Source of the DNA: Pseudomonas synxantha
GTDB lineage: Bacteria > Pseudomonadota > Gammaproteobacteria > Pseudomonadales > Pseudomonadaceae
NCBI GenBank assembly: GCA_945874835.1
Contig: CAMCJM010000006.1
Coordinates: 1 to 39,332, forward strand
DNA length: 39,332 nucleotides
Direction of reading: 5' to 3'
Made by a program: the position numbers and the translations under genes. Below, piece after piece: positions 1 through 11,817 of this stretch. The notes under the pieces were generated by a model. The model was not told where the DNA came from. It did not search any database and saw only the letters and a program-made list of their open reading frames with translations. Each line of letters starts with the position of its first letter. Within the stretch, counting starts at the first letter, position 1.

Positions 1-129
1 CGCCACGTCGTGGAGTGCCTGTTCGGCAAACTGAAGCATTACCGGCGGATTGCTACGCGTTTTGAGAAAAAGGCCAGTCATTTCAAGTCTATGCTGGCCT
101 TCGCTGCAACCCTGTTGTGGCTCCGCTGA
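1..129 (+). mobile_element. 3' end of an IS5-like transposase gene
   Basis: Frame 1 is open from the window edge to a TGA at 127-129 and encodes 42 residues. The segment ECLFGKLKHYRRIATRFEK followed by FAATLLWLR is typical of the C-terminus of IS5-family DDE transposases, including the conserved Glu and the K-x7-R region. Only the tail is inside the window, so it cannot be said whether the element is intact. A CTAG at about 145-148 could be part of an IS5-type YTAR target duplication, but the other end is not visible, so this is a guess. No similar sequence was noticed elsewhere in the window. Confidence 0.75.
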
Positions 130-287
130 TACGTCAACAGAACCTAGAATGGGCACTTCAGGCATGTTAAAAGTTGACCTGTCTATCAACAGTTGGTCGG
201 CTAACGCTGGCTTTTGATGGCCGAATCCTTACACTGCGCGCCACGTGGTTTGCGCCATCATTTTGCTACTACTCTTTTGAGGTATTC

Positions 288-1514
288 ATGCCGCCCTCGG
301 CTAAAGTGCTGCATATTCTGATTGCTGAGGCGGAGCCCTGGACGGCCGATTTGCTGCTGCAACTGGTGCGCGATGTGCGGCCTGATGCGCGTATTCATTT
401 GGCGAGTGATGGCGAAGCGGCCTTGGCTCAGTGTCAACAGCACTGGCCTGCGCTGGTGATCGCCGATGGTGAGTTGCCGGGGCTGGACGGCTTGGAGTTG
501 CTGCGCCAGTTACGGCGCATGCCGCGCGGCGCGCTGTTGCCCTTCGTGTTGATCAGTGGTCGTCTGGATGTACACAGCGTTCGCGCCGCGCGGCCTCTGG
601 CTCCCGCTGCGTACCTGGCCAAACCCTTCAATGCGGAAAAGCTGCGGCAGCGTTTGCAGGTGTTGCTTGGCAGCGCTAACACCCTCCAAAGCGCCCCCGC
701 ACTGCCAACCATAAGCCTGGATGACTACCTGGATACGGTGCGTGAGGACGGCCAAGGCGCTCCTCTGCTCGCCGAAGTGCGCGATGCCGTCAGCCGTTGC
801 CTGAACGGTGAGGATTACGACCTGCGTCAGTTGGATCGGCTCTTTATACGTGAGCCGCAGATCACCGCGCGACTGATCGCCGCCGCTAACAGTGCCGCTC
901 AGCATCACGGCTCACCCTGTCAGACGCTGCGCCAGGCGCTGCCGCGTCTGGGTGTGGCGCACACGCTCAACTTGGTACTGGGGCTGGCCATTCAACGCAA
1001 TGTGCAGCTCAAAGACCCGCGCTTAACCGCGTCAGCCAGCGCTGTTTATGTGCGCACAGAGCAAAGCGCTGACTTGGCTCACTGGCTGGCCAGTGAATTG
1101 CAGTTGGATGCCGACCTGTGTTTTACCGCCGGTCTGTTGCACAACATCGGTGAACTGGCCCTGCTGCGCAGCCTGCAGGATTGGCTGGATGCCGGAGGCG
1201 ATTTGTCGGATGACAATATTGCACAGCAAATGCGTCGCCGCGCCGCTGGTTTTGGTTCTGCCCTGCGCATTCAGTGGCGTTTACCAATTGGTCTGCGCGA
1301 GCTGATTGCGGCTTTTTACAATCTGGGCAGTGGTGTGTTTAGTCGCGAGTCGTTGGTCCTCAACCTGGTCAGCGAGCTGCTCAACCTGGGCGGTCGGCAA
1401 CCCCATGAGTTGCTCGACAGCCGTTGTGCACGGCTGCTGCGCATTGATGCGGGGTTATTGAACCGACTGCCGCTGTCACGCCCGGCGGATGCTCAGGCGT
1501 TGGCGACAGCGTAA
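288..1514 (+). CDS. Response regulator with REC and HDOD domains
   Basis: The product is a 408-residue cytoplasmic signalling protein. Residues about 8-125 form a receiver domain, with phospho-acceptor Asp60 in the motif ADGELPG, the acidic pair near residues 14-16 and the conserved Lys112 (AKPF). Residues about 165-335 resemble an HDOD domain, a catalytically inactive HD relative found in bacterial regulators. The open frame extends upstream to 174, but the ATG at 288 is chosen because GAGG at 279-282 lies 5 bases before it and the receiver domain starts just after. The gene is convergent with the sigma-54 activator gene and separated from it by 76 bases, so it may use the same phosphorelay or be unrelated. 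The output and partner cannot be read from the sequence. Confidence 0.88.
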   Translation: MPPSAKVLHILIAEAEPWTADLLLQLVRDVRPDARIHLASDGEAALAQCQQHWPALVIADGELPGLDGLELLRQLRRMPRGALLPFVLISGRLDVHSVRAARPLAPAAYLAKPFNAEKLRQRLQVLLGSANTLQSAPALPTISLDDYLDTVREDGQGAPLLAEVRDAVSRCLNGEDYDLRQLDRLFIREPQITARLIAAANSAAQHHGSPCQTLRQALPRLGVAHTLNLVLGLAIQRNVQLKDPRLTASASAVYVRTEQSADLAHWLASELQLDADLCFTAGLLHNIGELALLRSLQDWLDAGGDLSDDNIAQQMRRRAAGFGSALRIQWRLPIGLRELIAAFYNLGSGVFSRESLVLNLVSELLNLGGRQPHELLDSRCARLLRIDAGLLNRLPLSRPADAQALATA

Positions 1515-1590
1515 GCCTTCGATGGTCTGCTGAAAATCGGTAGCGGCCAGGGCGGAAATAGTCGAGTTGACGCTCGTGCTCGCCCAGCGC

Positions 1591-2991
1591 TCAGCATTGT
1601 TCCCAGGTGGTCTTTTTTCGGTACAGGGTCGACGGGCTGACCTCTAAGTATGCTGCTGCCTTGGGGATGTTGCCTCCGCACAAGGCAATGGCCCGCTCAA
1701 TGGCATCGCGCTCGACCATCCACAAAGGCTTGATCTCTTCACCGCCCGGCTCTGTACGCTGCGCAGGCGCTGGTACTAGCAGCAAAGGATTGTTCGGCCG
1801 CTCGTGCTGCAAGCTCTGCTCGTTAAGTGGCGGAGGCAGCATCGCCAAGGTGACCTCCTCGGCCTGATTGAGCACCACCAGGTTGCGCACCACGTTCTGA
1901 ACCTGGCGCACATTGCCCGGCCATGCGTAGCTGCAGAATACCCGTTCGACCTCAGGAGAGAAGTGCGTGAAGGCTTTGTGTTCTTCCTCGGCAAACTGCC
2001 GCAGCAGGCGCCGGGCGATCAGCACCACATCCTGTTCGCGCTCGCGCAGCGCTGGCAAAGCAATCGGGATCACGTGCAGGCGATAGTAAAGGTCCTCGCG
2101 AAAGCGCCCGTCCTCAACCTCGCGCAGCGGATTGCGGTTGGTGGCGCAGACGAAGCGCACATCAACCTTGCGCACTTGGTTTGTACCAACCTTCTGCACT
2201 TGCCCGGTCTGAATAAAGCGCAGCAGCTTGCTCTGCAGGTCGAGATCCATCTCACACAGTTCATCAAGAAACAGCGTGCCGCCATCGGCCGCCACTGCCG
2301 CCCCCTCACGCTCGGCCACCGCGCCGGTGAAAGCACCTTTGACATGGCCGAAAATTTCACTTTCGATCAGGTCACGCGGAATGGCTGCACAGTTGAGGGC
2401 GATAAACGGCTTGTCGCGGCGTGGGCTTTCTTGATGTATGGCTCGTGCGCAGAGCTCTTTGCCGGTGCCACTGTCGCCGGTGATAAACACCGTTGCAGCA
2501 CTTGGGGCGGCACTTTCGATGATCCGGTAAACGCCCTGCATGGCCCGCGAAGCACCGATAAAGCCAAAGAAATCCTCGCGCTCATAACACTCCCGGTACT
2601 GCTCGACGATATCGCTCAGTTCTCGCTGTTTGAGGGTGTTCTGCACTGTGACCAGCAGACGTTTGGCATCGAATGGCTTGGCGATGAAGTCCACCGCACC
2701 CAGACGCATTGCCTCAATGGCGGCATCCACGCTGCTGTGAGCAGTGATTACGATCACCGCGCTGGGCGACCCCTGGCTATTTAGGCTGTTTAGCAAGTCC
2801 AAGCCATCGCCGTCGGGCAGCTTCAAATCCAGCAGCACCAGTTCCGGGGCGTGTCGATCATAGAGTTCGCGGGCCTTGGCCAGCGAATCAGCCCAAAGGA
2901 ACTTGTGACTGATCTTGCGCAGATACTCCTGGTAAACGGCAGCTAAAGAAGGGCTGTCTTCCACCAGCAAGATCTTCGGCACTGACTGCAT
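1591..2991 (-). CDS. SypG/LuxO-like sigma-54-dependent response regulator
   Basis: The product is a 466-residue NtrC-class activator. The receiver domain (residues 5-120) has phospho-acceptor Asp55 (LLDLKLPD) and Lys105. The AAA+ domain (about 145-380) has Walker A GDSGTGKE (Lys178), the sigma-54 contact loop GAFTGA (219-224) and Walker [10 protein letters not shown] Fis-type helix-turn-helix lies at about 428-462. The N-terminal [11 protein letters not shown] is typical of the LuxO/SypG subgroup. It is the last gene of the operon that starts at the STAS gene, 26 bases after the SypE-like gene. In V. fischeri, SypG activates the syp promoters after phosphorylation through SypF. The inferred targets here are the five sigma-54 promoters of the locus, including its own. 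Family and class are certain; the targets are inference. Confidence 0.93.
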   Translation of the reverse strand: MQSVPKILLVEDSPSLAAVYQEYLRKISHKFLWADSLAKARELYDRHAPELVLLDLKLPDGDGLDLLNSLNSQGSPSAVIVITAHSSVDAAIEAMRLGAVDFIAKPFDAKRLLVTVQNTLKQRELSDIVEQYRECYEREDFFGFIGASRAMQGVYRIIESAAPSAATVFITGDSGTGKELCARAIHQESPRRDKPFIALNCAAIPRDLIESEIFGHVKGAFTGAVAEREGAAVAADGGTLFLDELCEMDLDLQSKLLRFIQTGQVQKVGTNQVRKVDVRFVCATNRNPLREVEDGRFREDLYYRLHVIPIALPALREREQDVVLIARRLLRQFAEEEHKAFTHFSPEVERVFCSYAWPGNVRQVQNVVRNLVVLNQAEEVTLAMLPPPLNEQSLQHERPNNPLLLVPAPAQRTEPGGEEIKPLWMVERDAIERAIALCGGNIPKAAAYLEVSPSTLYRKKTTWEQC

Positions 2992-3017
2992 AGCAACATC
3001 CTGTTTGAGGAATCTGT

Positions 3018-4515
3018 TCAGCGCGCAGCTACGATAAGCGCGCTTGCGTCATCGTCACCGTTGAAGCCCAATTGTAGCAGCCACGCGATCAATTCAGAGG
3101 GGGGGCGTACGTACTCATCGACCAGTAATTGTTCCAGGCGCGCCTTTGCTTCAAGGGGCTTTGCCCTTGAAGCCAAACCTTCGAGCAGGCCATCGCTGTA
3201 AAGCAACAGCGCTTCCCCAGGTGCTAGGCGCACGCTCAGTTGCGGGTATTCGACCCCGGCTAATAAGCCCGGCAGCGTGCCCTGCAGGTGCAGTGTGCGA
3301 CAGCCATGGGGGCCGAACAGCAGCGGTGGCGGATGACCGGCCAGGGCCAGTTGCAGTTCATGGCTGTTGTCCGACCATTGCAGCGCCACACAGGTGACCA
3401 AGCTGGCGCCTAGCAAACCGTCGGCAAACATTGCCTCTGAAAGGCTTTGCAGTAGCCGCGCCGGACATAGTGGCGCCGGACTACTCTGCAGCATGCTGTG
3501 CAGATAGGCTTGGTAGGCATGTACGAAGAATTTGGCCTGCCGACCGTGGCCCATACAGTCACCTAGCACTAGGGTGTGCTGGCCGCCCCAGTGGCGATGG
3601 AAGACAAAATCGCCGCCGCCGGCCGTCGCCTCACGGCAGCCGAGAGCCAAATGGAACGGCGCGGCATAGGCTGGCACCGTCGGTTTCAGGCTTGCAGTGA
3701 TCTGTGCATCCAATTGCTGGGCAGCCGCAGCCAGCAGGCGGCGGCTACGTTGCAATACCCTACCGACCACGCGGTGCAACTCTAAGCGCTTGATGGGCTT
3801 GTACAGGTAGTCATCCACACCTAGCCCTTGGGCCTGTAACTGCATGGCATCATCCTGCTGCCCGGTTAAAAAGATGAACGGGGTGAGGGCGGTCTGTGGT
3901 TTTTCCAGCAAGGCCTGACGTAAGTCGAGCCCATTCATTTGCGGCATATTGATGTCGGATATGACCAGCGCTGGCGGGTCACGCCTGAGCGCAGCAAGGG
4001 CCGCGTCGGCGGCATTGAAACACGTCACCTGATATTCCGGCTCAAGATACAAACGCAGCAGCTCGCTCATCAGTGGGTCATCATCAATCACCACCAGGCG
4101 CGGTCTCTCAGCTAGGCATGGCAGGCTCCAGGTATAACAGTTGACGTCTTGCCGGCGTTGCAACTGCACGCCCGGCAGGGTTCTGGCGATTAGCCCCAGG
4201 CCCATGCCCGATTCCAGCAAGCCGTCGCCTACCGGCTCACGTGCAATCTGCAAGCGTTCGGCGAAGGCAGCAAAATAGCTTCCGTCATCCTCTAGCTGAA
4301 ACTCCAAATGCGTGCCCTGCTGCTGCACCAGCAAGCACAAGAACTGCGCCGCTGGCTGTGCATGGCGAACGCTGTTGCAGGCGAGCTCATTGACCCCCAG
4401 CAGGCAGGCATGTTGCACCTCCTGCGGCAAGGTGGTGAGGCTGAGCACCTTCTCCAGTCCTTCACGTAACGTGCGCACCCCTTGCAGGCTGGCCTCGGTG
4501 CGCAATTCAAGGAGG

Positions 4516-4526
<11 letters not shown>
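3018..4526 (-). CDS. SypE-like protein: RsbW-type kinase, REC and PP2C phosphatase domains
   Basis: The product is a 502-residue three-domain regulator. Residues about 10-135 form an anti-sigma-factor-type HATPase with N-box NELACN (Asn46, Asn51) and a glycine-rich lid (GMGLGL). Residues about 143-260 form a receiver with Asp191 (SDINMPQMNG) and Lys243. Residues about 285-500 form a SpoIIE/PP2C phosphatase with GGGDF, GDCMGHG (Asp323) and LYSDGLLEG. This order is that of V. fischeri SypE, which phosphorylates and dephosphorylates the STAS protein SypA. A SypA-like gene with the phospho-site serine begins this operon, so the same partner switch is likely. The open frame runs upstream to 4667, inside the kinase gene. 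The ATG at 4526, 11 bases into the kinase gene's end and preceded by GGAG, gives the expected N-terminus. Confidence 0.9.
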
Positions 4527-7320
<2,794 letters not shown>

Positions 7321-7346
7321 CGGTTCTCCTTATCCGGCACGGCCGG

Positions 7347-8069
7347 CTAGATCGGTGCATTAAGCAATGCCGAGGCATTGATTCGCTCGCGCAGCCAGGC
7401 TCCCAGGCGTGGCGCGAAGCGTTGTAAGCGCCAGGTTTCGCGTCGCAACTCGGCGGCAAGGCAAGGGTTGAGGTAATCGTTGAGTACCGCCCCAACCAGC
7501 CGCGCATTGACCGCCTGCAGCCGCCGCGCGGCCTGGCGCACGCTGGTTTCGCTGGTGCGCCCGGCGAGTACGATCAGCAGGCAGCCCTCGCACGCGGCGC
7601 AGATCTGCTCGGCGGGAATGTTGTATTGGTTGGTGGCCGTCAGCGGTGAGGTATCGAACAGCACATGGTCGTACTGCTCCAGCCAGCCCTGCAGGCTGTG
7701 GGTCAGCACCGCCGGATCGCGCAGGCGCATGTGCGCCTCGCGGTCTAGCGATGCCGGAAGAATGCCCAAGCCTTCTTTCTCGTGGATCACCGGCAGAGCC
7801 GAACTGGCCACCGCCAGCTTGCCGCCCTGCGGCAGCCAAGCTTGGCGTTCGACACCGAAATGCCCAGCCAGACTTGGCTGGTAGAGGTTCATTTCCACCA
7901 GCAGCACCCGCCGACCGCTGACCCTCACGCGTTGTGCCAGCGCCTCCGCCAGACTGGTTACGCCCTCGCCACTGCGCGCCGCACAGATCGCCAGCGAGCG
8001 CATGCCCTGGCCCAGAGTGCGGGCATAGATGGATTCCAACTCCAGATAGGCGGGGGGCAGGCTGTGCAT
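7347..8069 (-). CDS. SypD/CpsD-like P-loop protein with degenerate Walker A
   Basis: The 240-residue product belongs to the cytoplasmic MinD/CpsD family that accompanies Wzz/Wza polysaccharide systems as the BY-kinase. The fold is recognisable from AARSGEGVTS (31-39), the Walker A' position LLVEMNL (57-62) and Walker B HVLFDTSPL (Asp139). However, the Walker A lysine, normally GEGKTS, is Val37, the A' aspartate is Glu59, and the C-terminus (ASALLNAPI) has no tyrosine cluster. It is probably a non-catalytic or nucleotide-sensing partner of the chain-length protein and not an active tyrosine kinase. GTG at 8072 and ATG at 8069 are both possible starts. ATG is chosen because AGGAGG is 6 bases away and it forms a TGATG junction with the upstream gene. 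Confidence 0.8.
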   Translation of the reverse strand: MHSLPPAYLELESIYARTLGQGMRSLAICAARSGEGVTSLAEALAQRVRVSGRRVLLVEMNLYQPSLAGHFGVERQAWLPQGGKLAVASSALPVIHEKEGLGILPASLDREAHMRLRDPAVLTHSLQGWLEQYDHVLFDTSPLTATNQYNIPAEQICAACEGCLLIVLAGRTSETSVRQAARRLQAVNARLVGAVLNDYLNPCLAAELRRETWRLQRFAPRLGAWLRERINASALLNAPI

Positions 8070-10177
8070 CACAAACCTCCTGTAATGGCGAAGATCGACA
8101 GAATACTCACGGTGTCGGTCACCCCCTTCATGAACACCGCCCAGTTGCTGGCGGTGCTGTCAGGCACATAAACGGTGTCGCCGGGGCGTACCAGCGGTAA
8201 CTGGGAGAAGTCTGGCTTGCGCACGAAGGTGGCAAAGTTGAAGCTGCGCGCTTGGTCTTGGCCAGCCTGAGCCTTGGCCACATTAACCACCACGATGTTC
8301 TTCAAATAAGCGGTGGCCGTCGGCCCGCCCGCCTCTGCCAACAGGTCGAGGATGGTCATCTCGTCGTTGAAGCGATAGCGCCCGGGCTTGGCTACCGCGC
8401 CGATGACCCGCACCATGGTTTCCTTCTTTTCATCCAGCCAGGGACGGTTCTTCTCTGGCACATAGATGCTGTCACCGGGCACTACCCGCGGCAGCAGGTT
8501 CTCATCCCCTGTCTCGAAGTAGTCGGCTAGATCCAACTGGGTAACCCGCGGCCGCGACTCGTTGCGGTGAGTGACGCGGATGTTGTGAATATCGGCCGCC
8601 GCAGTCGGCCCATCCGCCGCCGAGAGGATATCGATAAAGCTCAACTGTGGATTGAACGCATAGCGTCCCGGCGCGCCGACCTGGCCGAAGATATAAATGG
8701 AGTTTTCACTGGCTTGGCGCACCCATTGCGACTTGTTGTTACTCGGGTCCTGAGGCAGGTCGGGGACCATGATGGTGAAGCCGGCGCGGATCTGCGGCAG
8801 GCTCTGCAGCCTGCCGCCTTCGCGAAGAAAATCGCTAAGGTCGAAGATACTGGGCTTGCCGCCGGGGGCGACAATTTGCACGTTGGCGATGTCGGCTTGG
8901 GCTGTCGGCCCACCAGCATGGGCTAACAGGTCGAGCAGCGACATCTCGTCGGACCACTCAAAGCGCCCAGGCTGGGTCACCTGGCCCATGACCATGACCG
9001 CACGGTTGGGCGCCACCTTGAGCCAGGACTTCTCGTTCATATCGGTTTTTTCCGGGACGAAAATGGCGTCGCCCGGGCGTATCTCCGGTTGTGCGGCCTT
9101 GACCAAGCCTTCGGTGTAGGCCTGCAGATCAAAGCTCTCAACCTGTCCGTCGATCCGCAAAATGCGGATTTGCCGGCTTTCGGCAAAGCGCGTCGGCCCG
9201 CCTGCGTTGGCCAGGATGTCGAAGAAGCTGGTGCCCTGCTGGCTTTCGTAAGCCCCGGGACGGAACACCTCGCCCATGATGTACACAGTACTGGCGTTGC
9301 GGCTGACCGCCTCTTCTTGGATCGGCACAAAAATCGTCGCGCCGCCGTTCAAGTCCGCCAGCCTGCTGGCATCGCCGCTATCTAGATAGGCTTTTAGGTC
9401 GAACAGTTGCGGGGCGCCCTGGGTAATCACGCGAATCCGCTCGACCCCGGCATAGCGGGTCACCCCACCAGCGCGCATCAACATGTCGACGACTGTATTG
9501 CCGGGCTTGATTGAGTAACTGCCAGGATTGTTGACTTCGCCGAAGACTTTAACCGCTTGTTGTGACTCGCCGGCATCGCCGCCAGCAGACAGGGTCGCGG
9601 CATCGAACTCGATCTGCACATTACCGATCAGCGGTGACGCCGGGACAAAAATCAGGTCACGTGGCTGCAGGGCTGGTAGCAAGTTAGCATCGCCACTGTC
9701 GAGGTACTTCTTGTAGTCCACCGCAAACACTTCACTGCCACGGCGCAGTTGCAACTTGTCGATTTGAGCACCGGGCACCAAACCATCGGCGGCGGCCAGT
9801 GCCATCTGAATGTTGCCCAGTGCTTGCAGTGTTACCGGCCCCGGTTTGCGCACATAGCCGAGCACAGTAATCGGTAATTGGCGCTCCTTAAGCTGTAGGT
9901 CAAAGCGGTTAAGGTCGCGGTACACAACGCCGAGCTTTTTCAGTAACAAGTCTTTGGCTTGCGCTTCGCTAAGTCCCTCTACCGGCACCCGACCAAGCTC
10001 CGGCAGCAGTAGATTGCCATCGCGCTCGACAGTAAACGGGTCGCTGAAAGCGGGTTCACCAGGCAGGCTGAGTTGGATGATATCCCCTGGGCGAAGGGTT
10101 AAAGCTTCGTCGCCATAACTACCCAGGCTGCTCAAGAGTGCTCCCACAGCAAGTACTGCGGCCGTGATCCATCGCAT
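8069..10177 (-). CDS. Wza/SypC-like polysaccharide export protein with six SLBB repeats
   Basis: The 702-residue product has a signal peptide (about 1-22) and no lipobox. A poly_export (Wza-type) domain follows at about 25-105 (LRPGDIIQLSLPG). Six SLBB repeats then recur about every 95 residues, each with a core such as GEVNNPGSY, GEVFRPGAY, GQVTQPGRF, GQVGAPGRY or GAVAKPGRY followed by D(I/L)L..AGGPT. It should form or line the outer-membrane/periplasmic export channel for the polymer. Canonical Wza has two SLBB domains, so the periplasmic part is enlarged here. A short hydrophobic C-terminus (VSILSIFAITGG) resembles those of other export proteins of this type. GGGGGAG precedes the ATG. Confidence 0.92.
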   Translation of the reverse strand: MRWITAAVLAVGALLSSLGSYGDEALTLRPGDIIQLSLPGEPAFSDPFTVERDGNLLLPELGRVPVEGLSEAQAKDLLLKKLGVVYRDLNRFDLQLKERQLPITVLGYVRKPGPVTLQALGNIQMALAAADGLVPGAQIDKLQLRRGSEVFAVDYKKYLDSGDANLLPALQPRDLIFVPASPLIGNVQIEFDAATLSAGGDAGESQQAVKVFGEVNNPGSYSIKPGNTVVDMLMRAGGVTRYAGVERIRVITQGAPQLFDLKAYLDSGDASRLADLNGGATIFVPIQEEAVSRNASTVYIMGEVFRPGAYESQQGTSFFDILANAGGPTRFAESRQIRILRIDGQVESFDLQAYTEGLVKAAQPEIRPGDAIFVPEKTDMNEKSWLKVAPNRAVMVMGQVTQPGRFEWSDEMSLLDLLAHAGGPTAQADIANVQIVAPGGKPSIFDLSDFLREGGRLQSLPQIRAGFTIMVPDLPQDPSNNKSQWVRQASENSIYIFGQVGAPGRYAFNPQLSFIDILSAADGPTAAADIHNIRVTHRNESRPRVTQLDLADYFETGDENLLPRVVPGDSIYVPEKNRPWLDEKKETMVRVIGAVAKPGRYRFNDEMTILDLLAEAGGPTATAYLKNIVVVNVAKAQAGQDQARSFNFATFVRKPDFSQLPLVRPGDTVYVPDSTASNWAVFMKGVTDTVSILSIFAITGGL

Positions 10178-10216
10178 TACGCTCCCCCCTGTCCAAGCAT
10201 CAGCCGCCTAGACCTA

Positions 10217-10618
10217 TCAGTCTGCCGACGAGTTGCCGGCTTCCAGTGCCGCGTGCCGGATACCACAATCAGTTTGTTGTTCTGCTCGTGAGTGTAGTTC
10301 AGCTAAGGTCTGCTGAGCGTTCGCCAGGCTGAGCCGGGCATCGGCCGACATGCCGCCATACAGGTTGCGCTCGCCACTCACTAGCTGGCGTTGGAATGCC
10401 AACAGATGCGCCGGTTGGCATGCCGCAAAGCCCTTGCGCTGGACAACTTGCAAACCGTGCTTGAGGGCTGCCAATTGCTCCTCTAGCTCCGCAGGCAATG
10501 TCTCGCGGGAATTGGCGGGCACCCGTTGCTCGGCCAAGCCGCCTTGGCCATGTGGAGGCCAAGCGGTGCAGGCTGACAACAGGGCACCCATAAACAGTAT
10601 TGCAATGCAGGCCTTCAC
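10217..10618 (-). CDS. Small lipoprotein of unknown function
   Basis: The 133-residue product has a lipoprotein signal (MKACIAILFMGALLSAC, Cys17). The mature part is charged and helical, with two more cysteines, and shows no domain recognised here. The GTG at 10618 is preferred over an ATG at 10651 because it gives a short canonical lipoprotein signal and overlaps the STAS stop as GTGA. The gene occupies the place of sypB (an OmpA-like protein in V. fischeri) between the STAS and Wza-like genes, but no OmpA motif can be seen. Residue +2 after the lipidated Cys is Thr, so outer-membrane sorting is expected. It is possibly a small accessory of the export channel. Confidence 0.7.
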   Translation of the reverse strand: MKACIAILFMGALLSACTAWPPHGQGGLAEQRVPANSRETLPAELEEQLAALKHGLQVVQRKGFAACQPAHLLAFQRQLVSGERNLYGGMSADARLSLANAQQTLAELHSRAEQQTDCGIRHAALEAGNSSAD

Positions 10619-10971
10619 ATTGCCGCCTGCAGCGTTAAGGCAGGCTGACATGCCAGGTAGTCCTTTAGACTGTCATGGCAAAGGATAGTCTGCTGGATGC
10701 GCAAGAGCAGAAACAGCTCGTGCGGTTGCGGGCGCAGGCCCACCACGTTGACGCGCAGATTGCAGACCAGCAGGCGCTTGTAGAGAAACACGATGGCGCC
10801 AATCCCCGAGCTGTCGATGAAGCTCACTTCGCTGAGGTCGAGCACCACTGTCTTGCCACACTCAGCCAGCTCTTCGAAGCAGGGCCGCAACTCATGCACA
10901 GCCTTGGCGTCAAGGGCGCCATCGAGGGTGACCACTAATGCATCATTTAGAAAATAGGTCATGGGGGTCAT
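10615..10971 (-). CDS. SypA-like STAS domain protein (anti-sigma-factor antagonist type)
   Basis: The 118-residue product is almost wholly one STAS domain. The motif DLSEVSFIDSSGIGAI carries the serine (Ser55) that aligns with the phosphorylated serine of SpoIIAA and of SypA. In V. fischeri, unphosphorylated SypA promotes Syp-dependent biofilm formation and SypE controls its phosphorylation. A SypE-like protein is encoded in the same operon. This is the first gene after a sigma-54 promoter at 11011-11026. AGGAG lies 8 bases before the ATG at 10971. The stop overlaps the start of the lipoprotein gene. Confidence 0.9.
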   Translation of the reverse strand: MTPMTYFLNDALVVTLDGALDAKAVHELRPCFEELAECGKTVVLDLSEVSFIDSSGIGAIVFLYKRLLVCNLRVNVVGLRPQPHELFLLLRIQQTILCHDSLKDYLACQPALTLQAAM

Positions 10972-11010
10972 GGGGATTGCTCCTGTGTGGGACTGCCTTA
11001 ATTGTCTAAA

Positions 11011-11026
11011 AGCAAACCTCGTTCCA
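11011..11026 (-). promoter_or_regulatory. Sigma-54 promoter of the STAS/export/regulator operon
   Basis: The minus strand reads TGGAACGAGGTTTGCT, with one mismatch to the consensus TGGCACG-N4-TTGCW and GG and GC exactly 10 bases apart. A start of transcription near 11000 gives a leader of about 30 bases to the ATG at 10971. It lies after the terminator of the neighbouring operon and would drive the genes down to the activator gene at 1591. Confidence 0.85.
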
Positions 11027-11120
11027 ACTTTCTAAAAAATAAATTAGCCTTTATAAACAGTGGGTTAGTAACTTATACCGGCCCTCTATGAAGGGCTGTG
11101 CTGGCAAGCTGCAATCAGCC

Positions 11121-11133
11121 TCGCAAAATGCAA
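11121..11133. promoter_or_regulatory. LuxO-box-like dyad (inferred activator site 1)
   Basis: TCGCAAAATGCAA is an inverted repeat T(T/C)GCA-N3-TGC(A/G)A with an A/T centre and matches the LuxO box TTGCAWWWTGCAA at 12 of 13 positions. Its centre lies about 115 bases upstream of the -12 element of the promoter at 11011-11026, with an AT-rich stretch between (about 11028-11055) that could be bent. A weaker copy, TTGCAAAACGCCA, lies at 11155-11167. Confidence 0.7.
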
Positions 11134-11153
11134 AAAACCGGCGGCTGCCGGTT
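11132..11153 (-). terminator. Rho-independent terminator after the sugar-transferase gene
   Basis: On the minus strand, AACCGGC-AGCC-GCCGGTT forms a 7-bp stem with a 4-base loop, followed directly by a run of T. It lies 25 bases after the stop codon at 11179 and closes the eight-gene operon that starts at 20464. The run of T overlaps the activator dyad at 11121-11133. Confidence 0.85.
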
Positions 11154-11178
11154 CTTGCAAAACGCCACGCCCGCGCGC

Positions 11179-11817
11179 TCAGCGACCACGCCCGCAGATC
11201 ATTACCTGCAGAGTCAGGCAAACGATTCGCGCCTCCATCTGCAACCAGCTCAGTGGCCGGCTCAGGCACAGCGAATAGGCCAGGTCGTAGTTAAGTTTGG
11301 CCCGCACGTCGTCAATGCTCTCGTCATAACCGTTACACACCTGGGCCAGGCCGGTGATGCCTGGCGCCACCCCGTAGGTGCGTTCGACGAAGAACGGAAT
11401 CTCGTGTTCCAAGCGCCGGGTGATGCCCGGACGCTCCGGGCGCGGCCCGATCAGTGACATCTCGCCGCGCAGCACGTTGATGAATTGTGGCAGCTCGTCC
11501 AGGCGCGTTTTGCGCAGGAAGCGGCCTACGCGTGTGATGCGCGGGTCATTTCGCTGGGCCCACACCGGACCGCTGCCGCGCTCCGCATCCTGGCGCATGG
11601 AGCGGAACTTGAGCATGCCAAACAGCTCGACACGGTCCGGCCAGCTGCGACCAATGCGTAACTGCTCAAACAGCACCGGCCCTGGGCTTTCCAGCTTGAT
11701 TGCCAGGGCGATGAAAGGCAGCAGCAGCAGCGTCAGGAGCAGCCCCAGACTGGCACCCAACAGGTCGAGGGTGCGTTTGAGCACACGGGTAAGTGGATGT
11801 ACGAAGGTGTTTTTCAT
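11179..11817 (-). CDS. Initiating sugar-phosphate transferase (SypR-like, WcaJ/PglC type)
   Basis: The 212-residue product transfers a sugar-1-phosphate to undecaprenyl phosphate at the inner membrane, the first step in building the repeat unit. A hydrophobic re-entrant helix lies at about 17-40 and ends in LESPGPV. The family signatures KFRSMR, RITRVGRFLRKTRLDELPQ and GEMSLIGPRPE follow. This is the short form without the extra N-terminal transmembrane domain of WcaJ or WbaP. The open frame extends to 12051, but the ATG at 11817 forms a TGATG junction with the previous gene and gives the normal family N-terminus. It is the last gene of its operon, as sypR is in V. fischeri. Confidence 0.93.
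   Translation of the reverse strand: MKNTFVHPLTRVLKRTLDLLGASLGLLLTLLLLPFIALAIKLESPGPVLFEQLRIGRSWPDRVELFGMLKFRSMRQDAERGSGPVWAQRNDPRITRVGRFLRKTRLDELPQFINVLRGEMSLIGPRPERPGITRRLEHEIPFFVERTYGVAPGITGLAQVCNGYDESIDDVRAKLNYDLAYSLCLSRPLSWLQMEARIVCLTLQVMICGRGR

Noticed and set aside
1804..2784. Plus-strand open frame of 326 codons
   Set aside because: It is antisense to the sigma-54 activator gene, whose domains are unmistakable. It has no recognisable domain and no good ribosome binding site.
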